Part shown: piece after piece, positions 19,123-27,867 of the stretch
Layout: every line of letters begins with the position of its first letter
How positions within the stretch are numbered: position 1 is the first letter of the stretch
NCBI GenBank assembly: GCA_015063725.1
Contig: SVTP01000016.1
Span: 1 to 49,947 of the forward strand
Length of the DNA: 49,947 nt
Direction of reading: 5' to 3'
Origin: Oscillospiraceae bacterium
GTDB lineage: Bacteria > Bacillota > Clostridia > Oscillospirales > CAG-272
Notes under the pieces: model-generated
What the model was told of the DNA's origin: nothing
Databases searched by the model: none
Seen by the model: the letters and a program-made list of their open reading frames with translations, nothing else
Program-made: the position numbers and the translations under genes

Positions 19123-20715
19123 ATGGGAAACATTTTACTTTGCGGTCTTTCCGCCTTGGAATATGATATTCGTTGCGGTGCATCCCCTGCTGAGGAGCAT
19201 GCGGGCGAGATTATGCAGCACTGGATCGAGACGATCACAGGTGAAAAAATGGTTGGCGGAAAGGGTGTAATTGATCTTCATATTGAGGAGGATCTCACCG
19301 ATGAAGAGGGACACTCTATCACCAACACATCCGGAAAACTGACAATTATCGGGCACGGTCCTCGTGGCATCCTTTACGGCGTTTACGGATTTTTGGAGAA
19401 ATATCTTCTCGTCCGCCACTATGCCCCCGGTGTAACAAGCTGGGGTGACGGTGGCTCGATTGGTGAGCTTGATGAATCCTTCTCCCCTGTTTTTGAGTAC
19501 CGTCAGGATAGCTTTTACCTTGGCGAGGATGACTTGGAATGGCGCATTGCCAACCGCGTGAACACACACACAAGTGAGGATCCCCGTCACGGCGGATACA
19601 TGAAGTGGGCAGGTAAATTTGTACACACGATGGAAAACATTACGGGTTGCCCACAAAGTCAGCAGCCCTGCCTGACCGATCCGGAGGTAATTCAAAAAGC
19701 CATTCAATATACGCGTGATTGGCTCAAAAAAGATCCATCCGTCCGTCTTGTTTCCATCTCGCAAAACGATAACGAAAAATACTGCAAGTGCGAGCGTTGT
19801 GCCGCGATCGACGCCGAGGAAGGCAGCCACATGGGTACCCTTTTGCGCCTTGTAAATGCAGTTGCTGCCAATATTAAGGATGACTATCCCGAAGTTGCTA
19901 TTGAAACCTTAGCATATCGCTACACACGCAATATTCCCAAGTATACAAAGCCTCTCCCTAACGTCATCATCCGCTTGTGCTCCTTTGAGTGCTGCTTTAC
20001 GCATCCGCTCTCCTGGGACGCTTGCTCGCGCAATCGTGCATACGTAAAGGATCTGGAGGAATGGAACAGCATTTGTGATCGTATTTACATTTGGGACTAT
20101 GTCACGAATTTTGCAAACTATCTTGCGCCCTACCCCAACTTCAACGTCCTGCGTGACAACATGCGCTTTTATGCAGAGCACGGCGTTAAGGGTATGTATC
20201 CCGAAGGAAATTATCAATCCTTCTCGGGTGAGTTCGCCGAGCTGCGCGCCTATATGCTTGCAAAGCTTGCATGGGAGCCGATGATGGCAGAATCGACCTA
20301 TCAAGCCCTTATCAACGGATTTCTGGAAGCATACTACGGCAAGGGCTGGCGCAACATCCGTGCCTTCCTCGATTGGTTCAACGGTGCGGCAAAGGCAAAA
20401 CACATTAACATCTATGAGCGCCCCTTTATGACCGTTCCGCGTGAGACGTACGAGGTGGTCTATGATGCAATTGAGTCTTGGTGGGATGCCGCAGAGAGAG
20501 ATGCCGGGGACAAGCTTGATAACGTCAAGCGCTCTCGCTTGCAATGGACCTACGTCTCCCTGATGGTACGTCCCGATCCCGAAAAGGCACGCGCCTTCTA
20601 CAAGGACGTCAACAGCCGCAAGATCTATTGGAAGGAAGAACAGCATTTTCTGCCCGAGGAGCAGGACTTCACCGCAAATCCAGCGGAATGGAACTTTAAA
20701 AAGCCGAAACAATAA
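19123..20715 (+). CDS. DUF4838 domain protein, glycoside-hydrolase-like
   Basis: A 530-residue protein that reads like the DUF4838 family, which is linked to carbohydrate processing by an N-terminal GH20-like subdomain. The hallmarks are GHGPRGILYGVYGFLEKYL near residue 95, and a catalytic-barrel part with SISQNDNEKYCKCERC, where C221, C223 and C226 could bind a metal. It has no signal peptide, so it should be cytoplasmic. A GGAGG seven bases before the ATG at 19123 fixes the start; the frame is open further upstream, but that part overlaps the promoter. Reaction and substrate are unknown. It has no sugar-related neighbours. Confidence 0.75.
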   Translation: MGNILLCGLSALEYDIRCGASPAEEHAGEIMQHWIETITGEKMVGGKGVIDLHIEEDLTDEEGHSITNTSGKLTIIGHGPRGILYGVYGFLEKYLLVRHYAPGVTSWGDGGSIGELDESFSPVFEYRQDSFYLGEDDLEWRIANRVNTHTSEDPRHGGYMKWAGKFVHTMENITGCPQSQQPCLTDPEVIQKAIQYTRDWLKKDPSVRLVSISQNDNEKYCKCERCAAIDAEEGSHMGTLLRLVNAVAANIKDDYPEVAIETLAYRYTRNIPKYTKPLPNVIIRLCSFECCFTHPLSWDACSRNRAYVKDLEEWNSICDRIYIWDYVTNFANYLAPYPNFNVLRDNMRFYAEHGVKGMYPEGNYQSFSGEFAELRAYMLAKLAWEPMMAESTYQALINGFLEAYYGKGWRNIRAFLDWFNGAAKAKHINIYERPFMTVPRETYEVVYDAIESWWDAAERDAGDKLDNVKRSRLQWTYVSLMVRPDPEKARAFYKDVNSRKIYWKEEQHFLPEEQDFTANPAEWNFKKPKQ

Positions 20716-20722
20716 CACATTT

Positions 20723-20762
20723 GGGAAGAAACCGACGGTTTCTTCCCTTTTTGTTGTTTTTT
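20723..20762 (+). terminator. Rho-independent terminator of the DUF4838 gene
   Basis: An 11-bp perfect stem (20723-20733 with 20737-20747) with a 3-nt loop, followed by TTTTTGTTGTTTTTTG. Confidence 0.9.
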
Positions 20763-20818
20763 GTCAAATTGTGTTGAGCGAAAAATTCCCGAAAAGACGA
20801 CATTTTTTCAAAATCCTC

Positions 20819-20847
20819 TATACAAAAATCATTTATTGTGTTATAAT
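20819..20847 (+). promoter_or_regulatory. Probable promoter of rlmB and downstream genes
   Basis: TATACA, 17 bp, TATAAT with an extended TGT. It lies about 50 bp before rlmB and may also drive the two genes behind it, which follow at short distances. Confidence 0.5.
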
Positions 20848-20896
20848 TATAGGTAAGAAAGTATCTTAGATTGCAGAAAGGACAAGTCCTACATCT

Positions 20897-21775
20897 ATGG
20901 AAAAGAAAAAGAATGGCGCGCCTCACCGCGACTTTAGAAAAAACGATAAAAATAATGATAGACACGATCGAACTCCGCGCAGAGATTTCAAAAAAGAAGT
21001 ACCAACTCCCAAGGGAGAGGATACAGGCATTCACGGTGACTACGAAAACGGTGCTGTGATTGGTCGCAATGCCGTTGGTGAGCTGCTCAAATCGGGCCGC
21101 GACATTGATAAATTGCTCGTGCAAAAGGGTGAGCGGACAGGCTCTATCGTTGTGCTTGTTTCGCAGGCAATCGAGCGCGGCATTCCCGTCATTGAGACCG
21201 AGAAGCCTAAGCTGGATGCCATTTCGGGATATGCCCCCCACCAAGGCGTGATCGCCTATGCGGCAGAAAAAGAATACTGCACGGTTGAGGATATTTTGGA
21301 CATTGCAAAGGAACGCGGCGAGGATCCCCTCATCGTCATTTGCGATGGCATTACCGACCCTTACAACCTTGGTGCGATCATTCGTTGCGCCGAGTGCTGC
21401 GGTGCGCACGGACTGATCATTTCCAAGCGCCGCGCTGTAGGGCTCACTCCCCTTGTAACCAAGGCATCGGCAGGCGCTATTGAACATCTTGCTGTGGCAA
21501 AGGTCTCCAACATCGCCTCTACCGTAGAAGCTCTCAAAGAAAAAGGTGTTTGGACCTTTGCCGCCGAGGCAGGCGGTGAGAGCGTATATGCCACCAACCT
21601 CAAGGGTGCTTGCGCCATCGTTCTTGGCAGTGAGGGCAACGGTGTTTCGCAGATCGTGCAAAAGACCTGTGATGCCATCATTTCCATCCCCATGTATGGG
21701 CAGGTCAACTCCTTTAATGTCTCCACCGCGGCGGCGATCCTCCTGGCAGAAGCCGCTCGCCAGCATCATTCCTGA
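20897..21775 (+). CDS. rlmB: 23S rRNA (guanosine-2'-O-)-methyltransferase RlmB, SpoU/TrmH family
   Basis: An S-adenosylmethionine-dependent 2'-O-ribose methylase of the knotted SPOUT fold. The first 45 residues form a Lys/Arg/Asp-rich extension, then comes the substrate-binding domain (IGRNAVGELLKSGRDIDKLLVQKG). The catalytic domain has the three SpoU motifs: DGITDPYNLGAIIRCAECCG, IVLGSEGNGVS and SIPMYGQVNSFNVSTAAAILL. The ribosome-binding site AAAGGA is 14 bases from the ATG, longer than usual. Exact target assignment (RlmB versus a TrmH-like paralogue) cannot be made from sequence alone. Confidence 0.88.
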   Translation: MEKKKNGAPHRDFRKNDKNNDRHDRTPRRDFKKEVPTPKGEDTGIHGDYENGAVIGRNAVGELLKSGRDIDKLLVQKGERTGSIVVLVSQAIERGIPVIETEKPKLDAISGYAPHQGVIAYAAEKEYCTVEDILDIAKERGEDPLIVICDGITDPYNLGAIIRCAECCGAHGLIISKRRAVGLTPLVTKASAGAIEHLAVAKVSNIASTVEALKEKGVWTFAAEAGGESVYATNLKGACAIVLGSEGNGVSQIVQKTCDAIISIPMYGQVNSFNVSTAAAILLAEAARQHHS

Positions 21776-21810
21776 TATCCCGTTTTTAACTCTATCGGAA
21801 AGGAGCCACT

Positions 21811-24183
21811 ATGAAAGAGAATCAAAATTCGGAACTGCCAAAGGTCAAAAATACGGCAGCCCCCGAACAAAAAAAGACGACTCCCCCGACGTCGCAAACA
21901 AAACTGCATACATCGCACAAGAAGCCGACAAACACGTCGCTTCCCTCTTCCCAAAAGCCGGCAGAAGCACCGCGCAATGCCACCCCCGGCACAGCACAAG
22001 GCGCGTCTCCTGCAAAAAAGGCTACTCCGCGCAAGCACGTACGCCCCCTGCAAACCATTGGGCAAACGCAACGCTCACGCGATGAGGTTTTGGACGAAGC
22101 ACTTGATGCGGCGTATGATGAATTTATAGAAACCGATCTCCCTGCATCAGAGGAAATCCCGATCGATGCCCCCGAGGTCATCCAACAAAAAAAGAAGCCG
22201 ACAAACCTTTTGCAGCGCATGCAAATGCGCCGCGAGGCTTTGGCAGAAAAGAAAATGAGCGCAATGGAGATCATCCGTCGCCGCAGCGGCTTTTCGGATG
22301 ATGACATTGAAATGATCTTTGAGCTGGGGTACGAGAGCGAGCTTGGGCGCTTGGTTGGCTATGACAACCTCAAAAAGCTGAAGTACGATCACCTGCACCG
22401 TATGTCGCGTGAGAGCCACAAGCGTTACCGCACGGCATTTGGCTACTGCGGCGAGGATTCGATCACACCGCAAAACAAGTCTCGCACCATGTCCAAATAC
22501 ATGTATGACCGCCGTTTTTTGATCATTCGCACAATCCTTACCGCGATTGCTTTATTGGTGATCATGATTTTGGATTACCCCGCACTTATCGGCGGTATGA
22601 TTGCAGACTTTGCAGCATCCTCCCCTTTGCTCTTCCCCATTCTCTCTACCTGCTTGATGGTAGCGATCACGGGGCTCTCTTACAGACAGTTTAACGCGGG
22701 AATTCGCAGTTATTTTAAAACACTCCCCACGCCTTATTCAACGCTTTCGGTAACTGTCCCTCTGGTTTTGCTCTATGATCTGATTGCTATGATCACGCAA
22801 GTCCCCATGCTACACCTCAATTGCGTTGCTGTTGGCGCTGTGCTTTTGCTTTGTATATGTGACATTTTCCGCCTGACAAGTGAGATGCGCGTTTTCCGCA
22901 TTTTGTCGGCAAATACCCCAAAAACAGTTTTGGAGCCCACCGAGCCTCGTAAAAAGAAGCTCAAACAAGGAAAGAAGCTGATCAAGATCATCAATGATGA
23001 CCTTGACGAGGGCTTTTATCATGTTCACGATGCAACCCTTACGGTTGGCTTCTTCCGTCGCTTTAACGAAATGGAAGCCGCACACAAGCCCTTCCGTATT
23101 TTGCTTACGCTCCCCATCGTGCTCGGCTTTTTGGCAGGCTTTATTGTAGCACTTGCAAACGGACTTGCCGATGCGCTGAACACCTTTGCAGCCGTTACCG
23201 TGCTGGGATTGCCCGGTGCCGCTTGCTTTGGTTTCTTCTTCCCCCTCTCTCACGCAAACAACCTTTTAACACACGAAAACTGCGCGCTTGTAGGTGAGGA
23301 AGCTGTAGAGGAATACAACGAATCCAAAACCGTTATTTTTAACGATTACCGACTTTGCCGTGCCGTTAGCTGCTCTGAGCTTTCGGTTCGTGAAAAGAAC
23401 GACGATCTGCGCCGTGACCTGAAGCTTGCCGGCATTCTCTTCCGCAAAATCGGCGGAAGCCTTGAGGAGATCGGCAGAGCAACGGCTACCAAAACACCTG
23501 ACCCCAGCGTTGCTTTTGTTCGCATTGCCGACACGGGTGTTGAAGCTGTGATCGACAATCAATACCACGTGATTGCGGGAGATGCAAACTTTTTGAAAAA
23601 GACCGGTATTCGAATTCCCCGTGAGACGGCAGACCGCACTCTGCGCCGCGCCGCCAACGTAGGACTGTTGTACTTTGCCGTTGACGGCGTTCTCAAGCTG
23701 ACCTATGACATTGAGTACGCGCTGGATCCTCGCTTTGAGGTAATTGCCGAAAGACTGGCAGACGACACTACGTCGGTTGCCATTCAATCCTACAACCCCA
23801 ATCTGCAAGAGGACTTTTTGGAACAGATCCGCTATACGGATGCCGTTCCCGTTCGCGTCATCAAGCCCGGAAAATACGAATCCGATGCCGTGCTTGAAAT
23901 TTCGGATACAGGTGCCGTTTCCCTTGGTGGAGAGGCACACATTGTCAATCCCCTTTATGCCGCAAAAAAGATCAACAAAACAAGACGCCTGAGCTTTTAC
24001 ATGCAAGCAGCAGCTGCTGCCATTGCATTCCTTGGAACGCTTGTTATCATGCTGATCTCCCAACAATCCATTCTCACCCCCATTCTGTTTGGAGGTTATT
24101 ATCTTGCTTGGATTTTGGCAACGGCTATTCTTTCCGGCGTGCTTGTAAGCCGTCGCACGCTTTACCTCAAGCGTGAAAAATAA
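21811..24183 (+). CDS. Degenerate P1B-type ATPase-like membrane protein (pseudoenzyme)
   Basis: A 790-residue protein with a 225-residue low-complexity, charged N-terminal region and eight predicted membrane helices (about 237-262, 268-290, 313-330, 335-355, 428-452, 457-480, 729-750, 755-780). This 4+2+2 spacing is that of heavy-metal P-type ATPases. After helix 6 comes ENCALVGEEAVEEY then SKTVIFNDYRL, which lines up with the family's GILIKGGEALE ... FDKTGTLT. The phosphorylated Asp is replaced by Asn511 and the rest of DKTGT is gone. The CPC metal site (here LPGAACFG) and the TGE loop are also missing. It therefore cannot be a normal pump. Function unknown; it lies 35 bp after rlmB. Confidence 0.7.
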   Translation: MKENQNSELPKVKNTAAPEQKKTTPPTSQTKLHTSHKKPTNTSLPSSQKPAEAPRNATPGTAQGASPAKKATPRKHVRPLQTIGQTQRSRDEVLDEALDAAYDEFIETDLPASEEIPIDAPEVIQQKKKPTNLLQRMQMRREALAEKKMSAMEIIRRRSGFSDDDIEMIFELGYESELGRLVGYDNLKKLKYDHLHRMSRESHKRYRTAFGYCGEDSITPQNKSRTMSKYMYDRRFLIIRTILTAIALLVIMILDYPALIGGMIADFAASSPLLFPILSTCLMVAITGLSYRQFNAGIRSYFKTLPTPYSTLSVTVPLVLLYDLIAMITQVPMLHLNCVAVGAVLLLCICDIFRLTSEMRVFRILSANTPKTVLEPTEPRKKKLKQGKKLIKIINDDLDEGFYHVHDATLTVGFFRRFNEMEAAHKPFRILLTLPIVLGFLAGFIVALANGLADALNTFAAVTVLGLPGAACFGFFFPLSHANNLLTHENCALVGEEAVEEYNESKTVIFNDYRLCRAVSCSELSVREKNDDLRRDLKLAGILFRKIGGSLEEIGRATATKTPDPSVAFVRIADTGVEAVIDNQYHVIAGDANFLKKTGIRIPRETADRTLRRAANVGLLYFAVDGVLKLTYDIEYALDPRFEVIAERLADDTTSVAIQSYNPNLQEDFLEQIRYTDAVPVRVIKPGKYESDAVLEISDTGAVSLGGEAHIVNPLYAAKKINKTRRLSFYMQAAAAAIAFLGTLVIMLISQQSILTPILFGGYYLAWILATAILSGVLVSRRTLYLKREK

Positions 24184-24207
24184 AACCGCGCAAAGAAAAG
24201 GACAATT

Positions 24208-26823
24208 ATGAACCATTCTACCAAACTGAACAGTACCATTCTCAAATCCGTCTCCAAGCCCGGCAGATATGCGGGCGGCGAGTACGGTGAGATCATCAAA
24301 AATAAAGAAAATATCAAAGCGCGTTTTGCCTTCTGCTTCCCCGATACGTATGAGATCGGTATGTCCAATTTGGGTATGCGCCTGCTCTACGGTGCGCTCA
24401 ACGCACACACCGACATCTGGTGCGAGCGCGTGTTTACTCCTTGGACGGATATGCAGGAGAAGATGCGCGAGCATGATCTTCCCCTGACCGCACTGGAGAG
24501 CGGCGATCCGCTCTCGGCATTCGATTTTATCGGATTTACCTTGCAGTATGAAATGAGCTACACGAACGTACTCAATATGCTCTCTTTGGCAAAGCTCCCC
24601 TTGCGCACAAAGGATCGCGGCGAGGAGGATCCCCTCATCATTGGTGGCGGTCCCTGCGCCTACAATGCCGAGCCGATTGCAGACTTTTTTGATCTGTTCA
24701 ACATCGGTGAGGGAGAAGACATGCTCCCTGCAATCGTTCGCCTTTACATCAAAATGAAAGAGGATGGTACCTATACCCGCCAGGGCTTTTTGCACGAGGC
24801 TGCCAAAACCATCCCGGGTGTGTACGTTCCCTCGCTTTACGAGGTCACCTACAACGAGGGCGGCACCATCAAGGCTTACACGCCGATCTATGATGACATT
24901 CCACGTCAGGTCACCAAGCAGATCATCAAGGATCTTGACAAGGTCTATTTCCCCGACAAGGTGGTCATGCCTTACATTGAGACCGTGCACGACCGCATTA
25001 TGCTTGAGGTCTATCGCGGATGCATTCGCGGTTGCCGCTTCTGCCAGGCAGGTATGATCTACCGCCCTGTGCGCGAAAAGAGCGCGGACGTACTCAACCG
25101 TCAAGCAAAGGCGCTTTACAATTCCACCGGTTATGAGGAAATTTCGCTTTCCTCGCTCTCTATCAGTGACTACACCTCGCTTGAACCGCTTTGTGACAAG
25201 CTCCTGAATTGGACCGACGATAACATGGTCAGCCTTTCCTTGCCCTCGCTCCGTGTGGACAGCTTTAACAAGGATCTGATGCGCCGCATTGAATCGGTGC
25301 GCTCCTCTTCCCTGACCTTTGCGCCCGAGGCGGGCACGCAAAGACTGCGCGACGTTATTAACAAGAACGTGCGCGAGGAGGACGTCATGCGCGCCGTAAA
25401 CGTTGCGTTTGATGCGCGTAAAAACTCGGTCAAGCTCTATTTTATGAACGGTCTGCCGACCGAAACGCTTGAGGACATTGAGGGCATTGCAACCCTTGCC
25501 GAGCACGTGGTGGATGCTTACTATCAAAATCCCCACCGCAACAAGGCGCGCCCCGTTCAGGTGACTGTGAGCGTTTCTTGCTTCATTCCCAAGCCCTTCA
25601 CCCCCTTCCAATGGGAGGCGCAGGACACGATGGAGGTGCTTGCCGAAAAGCAGGAATATCTCAAAACAAAGATCAAAAACAAGCACGTCAGATACGTACA
25701 TCACGATGCAAAGGTCTCTCGCATTGAGGCTGTCCTTGCGCGCGGTGACCGCCGCCTCTCGGATGCACTTGAGCTTGCTTGCCGTGAGGGCTTCTGCTTT
25801 GATGCTTGGGACGAATACTTTGACTATGACAAGTGGCTCTCCGTGTTTGAGCGCACGGGCGTTGACCCTGCGTTTTATGCCAACCGCAAGTTTGGCACGG
25901 ATGAGATCTTGCCTTGGGATATTATCGACTGCGGCGTAAGCAAGGAATTCTTCCTGCGCGAGCGCGAAAAAGCCTACGGCGAGACGACAACCCCCAACTG
26001 CCGCGAGCATTGCTCGGCATGCGGTGCCAACAAGCTGGGCGGTGTGCGTGCCGTTTGCCCCGGCTGCAAAGAGATGCAAGCCACCGAGAGCAATGCTCCC
26101 CTCCCTCAAAAGCAGGACAAGAGCGTTTGGGAACCCGTAGAGGGCTCTCGCATCGTGCGCATCAAGTTCCGCAAGGTAGGAGATTTGCAATACATCTCAC
26201 ACCTCGATCTGCAACGCACCATTGCGCGCGTACTGGTGCGCGCAAACATCCCCATGTGGTACACGCAGGGCTTCAATCCCCACGCAAAAGTGGTGTTTGG
26301 ACTGCCCCTTTCGGTTGGTACCGAGAGCGAGTGCGAGTTCATTGATTTGCGTGTAGACCGCAACATCCCTTGTGAGGAAGTCAAAAATCTGCTTAACCGT
26401 GAGTTGACCGACGAGATGCAAGTGCTTGACGCTTATGAGCCAACAAGCAAGTTTGCCGACATTGCGTGGGCAAGATATGAGATTGCGCTCCACTTTGCAG
26501 GTGCTGATGAAACGGTGGCACAAAAGCTGCAAGACCTCTTTACGACCTCTCCCCTGTTGGTCATGAAGAAATCGAAGTCGGGCGAGAAAGAAGTTGACCT
26601 GACGCAAATGATTCGTCAGTTTGATGCAATTTGCACCAAGGACGGCGAGATTGCCATTACAACAGTCTTGCGTGCAGGCAACACCGAAAACCTCAACCCC
26701 GAAATGCTCGTGGCTGCCGCAAAAGAGCGCCTCGGCATCCTTTCGGGAGACCCCACCAAGGAGACCTACTCCATTCTCCGCACAAACGTTTACACCGATG
26801 ACGGTGTGAGTGAGTTTAGATAA
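24208..26823 (+). CDS. B12-binding-type radical SAM protein fused to a DUF2344 domain
   Basis: An 871-residue fusion known from Firmicutes (families I remember as TIGR03960 plus TIGR03936). The N-terminal half starts with a cobalamin-binding-like Rossmann part (FCFPDTYEIGMSNLGMRLLY) and carries the radical SAM cluster C272-IRG-C276-RF-C279. A small zinc-like CSACGANK/CPGC motif lies near residue 610. From about 650 the DUF2344 domain begins (KVGDLQYISHLDLQR ... GFNPHAKVVFGLPLSVG). In many genomes the pair precedes rng and rplU, suggesting a tRNA or ribosome link, but here a terminator follows directly. The substrate is unknown. Confidence 0.9.
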   Translation: MNHSTKLNSTILKSVSKPGRYAGGEYGEIIKNKENIKARFAFCFPDTYEIGMSNLGMRLLYGALNAHTDIWCERVFTPWTDMQEKMREHDLPLTALESGDPLSAFDFIGFTLQYEMSYTNVLNMLSLAKLPLRTKDRGEEDPLIIGGGPCAYNAEPIADFFDLFNIGEGEDMLPAIVRLYIKMKEDGTYTRQGFLHEAAKTIPGVYVPSLYEVTYNEGGTIKAYTPIYDDIPRQVTKQIIKDLDKVYFPDKVVMPYIETVHDRIMLEVYRGCIRGCRFCQAGMIYRPVREKSADVLNRQAKALYNSTGYEEISLSSLSISDYTSLEPLCDKLLNWTDDNMVSLSLPSLRVDSFNKDLMRRIESVRSSSLTFAPEAGTQRLRDVINKNVREEDVMRAVNVAFDARKNSVKLYFMNGLPTETLEDIEGIATLAEHVVDAYYQNPHRNKARPVQVTVSVSCFIPKPFTPFQWEAQDTMEVLAEKQEYLKTKIKNKHVRYVHHDAKVSRIEAVLARGDRRLSDALELACREGFCFDAWDEYFDYDKWLSVFERTGVDPAFYANRKFGTDEILPWDIIDCGVSKEFFLREREKAYGETTTPNCREHCSACGANKLGGVRAVCPGCKEMQATESNAPLPQKQDKSVWEPVEGSRIVRIKFRKVGDLQYISHLDLQRTIARVLVRANIPMWYTQGFNPHAKVVFGLPLSVGTESECEFIDLRVDRNIPCEEVKNLLNRELTDEMQVLDAYEPTSKFADIAWARYEIALHFAGADETVAQKLQDLFTTSPLLVMKKSKSGEKEVDLTQMIRQFDAICTKDGEIAITTVLRAGNTENLNPEMLVAAAKERLGILSGDPTKETYSILRTNVYTDDGVSEFR

Positions 26824-26867
26824 AAAACAAAAGCCGCAAATGCTCAAGCATTTGCGGCTTTTGTTTT
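26824..26867. terminator. Bidirectional terminator between the radical SAM gene and metF
   Basis: A nearly perfect 19-bp stem (26824-26842 with 26849-26867) with A-rich and T-rich ends can stop transcription from both convergent genes. The metF stop codon lies in its right arm. Confidence 0.9.
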
Positions 26868-27741
26868 ACCCAAGAATATCGGAAAGATTATTTAGAATCG
26901 CTGCGGCGACGTCGGGTTTGTTCATGGAATAGACGTGCACGTTTGTGATGCCGTTGGCAAAGAGGTCGATGATCTGGTCGGTGGCGTAGGCAATGCCTGC
27001 TTGCTTCATAGCCGTGGGAGTGGTGCCGAATTTATCGACGAGCGACTTGAAGCGTTGCGGCATAAACGAGCCGGAAAGCTTGATTGCGCGCTCGATTTGG
27101 TTGCCGTTTGTAATGGGCATGATGCCCGGAATGACGGGAACGGTAATGCCCGCCTCACGAATCTTATAAAGGAAGTTATAGAGCAAATTGTTATCAAAAA
27201 ACATCTGCGTTGTGAGGAAATCACAGCCCGCGTCGACCTTTTCTTTGAGGTACTTGATGTCCTCTTTTTGGTCTTTGCTCTCGGGGTAAATTTCGGGATA
27301 GCACGCACCGCCAATGCAAAAGTCGGCTCCGCTCTCTCGCAGTTCACGCACAAGGTCGACCGCGTGTCGGTATGCCCAATCGGAGCGGTCTGAGGCGGCA
27401 AGCTCGGGAGTCAGGTCACCGCGCAAAGCCATAACATTCTCAATGCCTGCGGCTTTGAGCTCTTCGATCTTTCTTTTTACTGTCTCTTTGGTGGAAGAAA
27501 CGCAGGTCAGGTGCGCGAGTGTGGGCACGCCGTAGTGCTCCTTGATATTTTGTGCGATCTCCAAGGTGTAGCGACTCGTTCCGCCGCCCGCACCATAGGT
27601 AACACTCATAAACGAGGGGCGCAATCTTGCAATCTGTTCAGTGGCGTTCTTTACGCTCTCAAAGGATGTGTCGTTCTTTGGTGGAAAGACCTCAAATGAG
27701 AGTGACAGTTTTTCACCCTCAAAAAGTTTTGTCAGTTTCAT
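26866..27741 (-). CDS. metF: Methylenetetrahydrofolate reductase
   Basis: Reduces 5,10-methylene-tetrahydrofolate to 5-methyl-tetrahydrofolate for methionine synthesis, or runs as part of C1 metabolism in anaerobes. The 291 residues form a single flavin-binding TIM barrel with the family motifs LSFEVFPPK, SVTYGAGG, AHLTC and FLTTQMFFDN. The start at 27741 has AGGTAGGGAAG in front and gives the expected N-terminus MKLTKLFEG; the open frame extends 29 codons further but overlaps the promoter. It is monocistronic, with its own promoter and terminator; no metH or folD is adjacent. Confidence 0.95.
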   Translation of the reverse strand: MKLTKLFEGEKLSLSFEVFPPKNDTSFESVKNATEQIARLRPSFMSVTYGAGGGTSRYTLEIAQNIKEHYGVPTLAHLTCVSSTKETVKRKIEELKAAGIENVMALRGDLTPELAASDRSDWAYRHAVDLVRELRESGADFCIGGACYPEIYPESKDQKEDIKYLKEKVDAGCDFLTTQMFFDNNLLYNFLYKIREAGITVPVIPGIMPITNGNQIERAIKLSGSFMPQRFKSLVDKFGTTPTAMKQAGIAYATDQIIDLFANGITNVHVYSMNKPDVAAAILNNLSDILG

Positions 27742-27771
27742 ACGCTTCCCTACCTTTCTTTTTCTGTCATC

Positions 27772-27800
27772 ATTATAGCACCTTTTGAAAGAAAAATCAA
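27772..27800 (-). promoter_or_regulatory. Promoter of metF
   Basis: On the minus strand TTGATT, 17 bp, TATAAT with an extended TGC, about 30 bp before the metF ATG. No SAM riboswitch or T-box fits in the short leader. Confidence 0.65.
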
Positions 27801-27810
27801 TAGATACCAA

Positions 27811-27844
27811 GAAAAACCCCACCGTCAATTTTAACGGTGGGGTT
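27811..27844 (-). terminator. Terminator of the solute-binding-protein operon
   Basis: An 11-bp perfect stem (27815-27825 with 27834-27844). On the minus strand it is followed by TTTTTC, just past the last lipoprotein gene. Confidence 0.9.
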
Positions 27845-27867
27845 GAAATTATCCTTACAACCGATTA

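Noticed and set aside
21811-24183. Functional copper or zinc exporter.
   Set aside because: The catalytic Asp (now Asn511), the CPC metal site and the TGE loop are all missing.
23266-26190. A 974-codon open frame on the minus strand spanning the pseudo-ATPase and the radical SAM gene.
   Set aside because: It crosses two well-supported sense genes with motifs and ribosome-binding sites and encodes no recognisable domain; it is a shadow frame.
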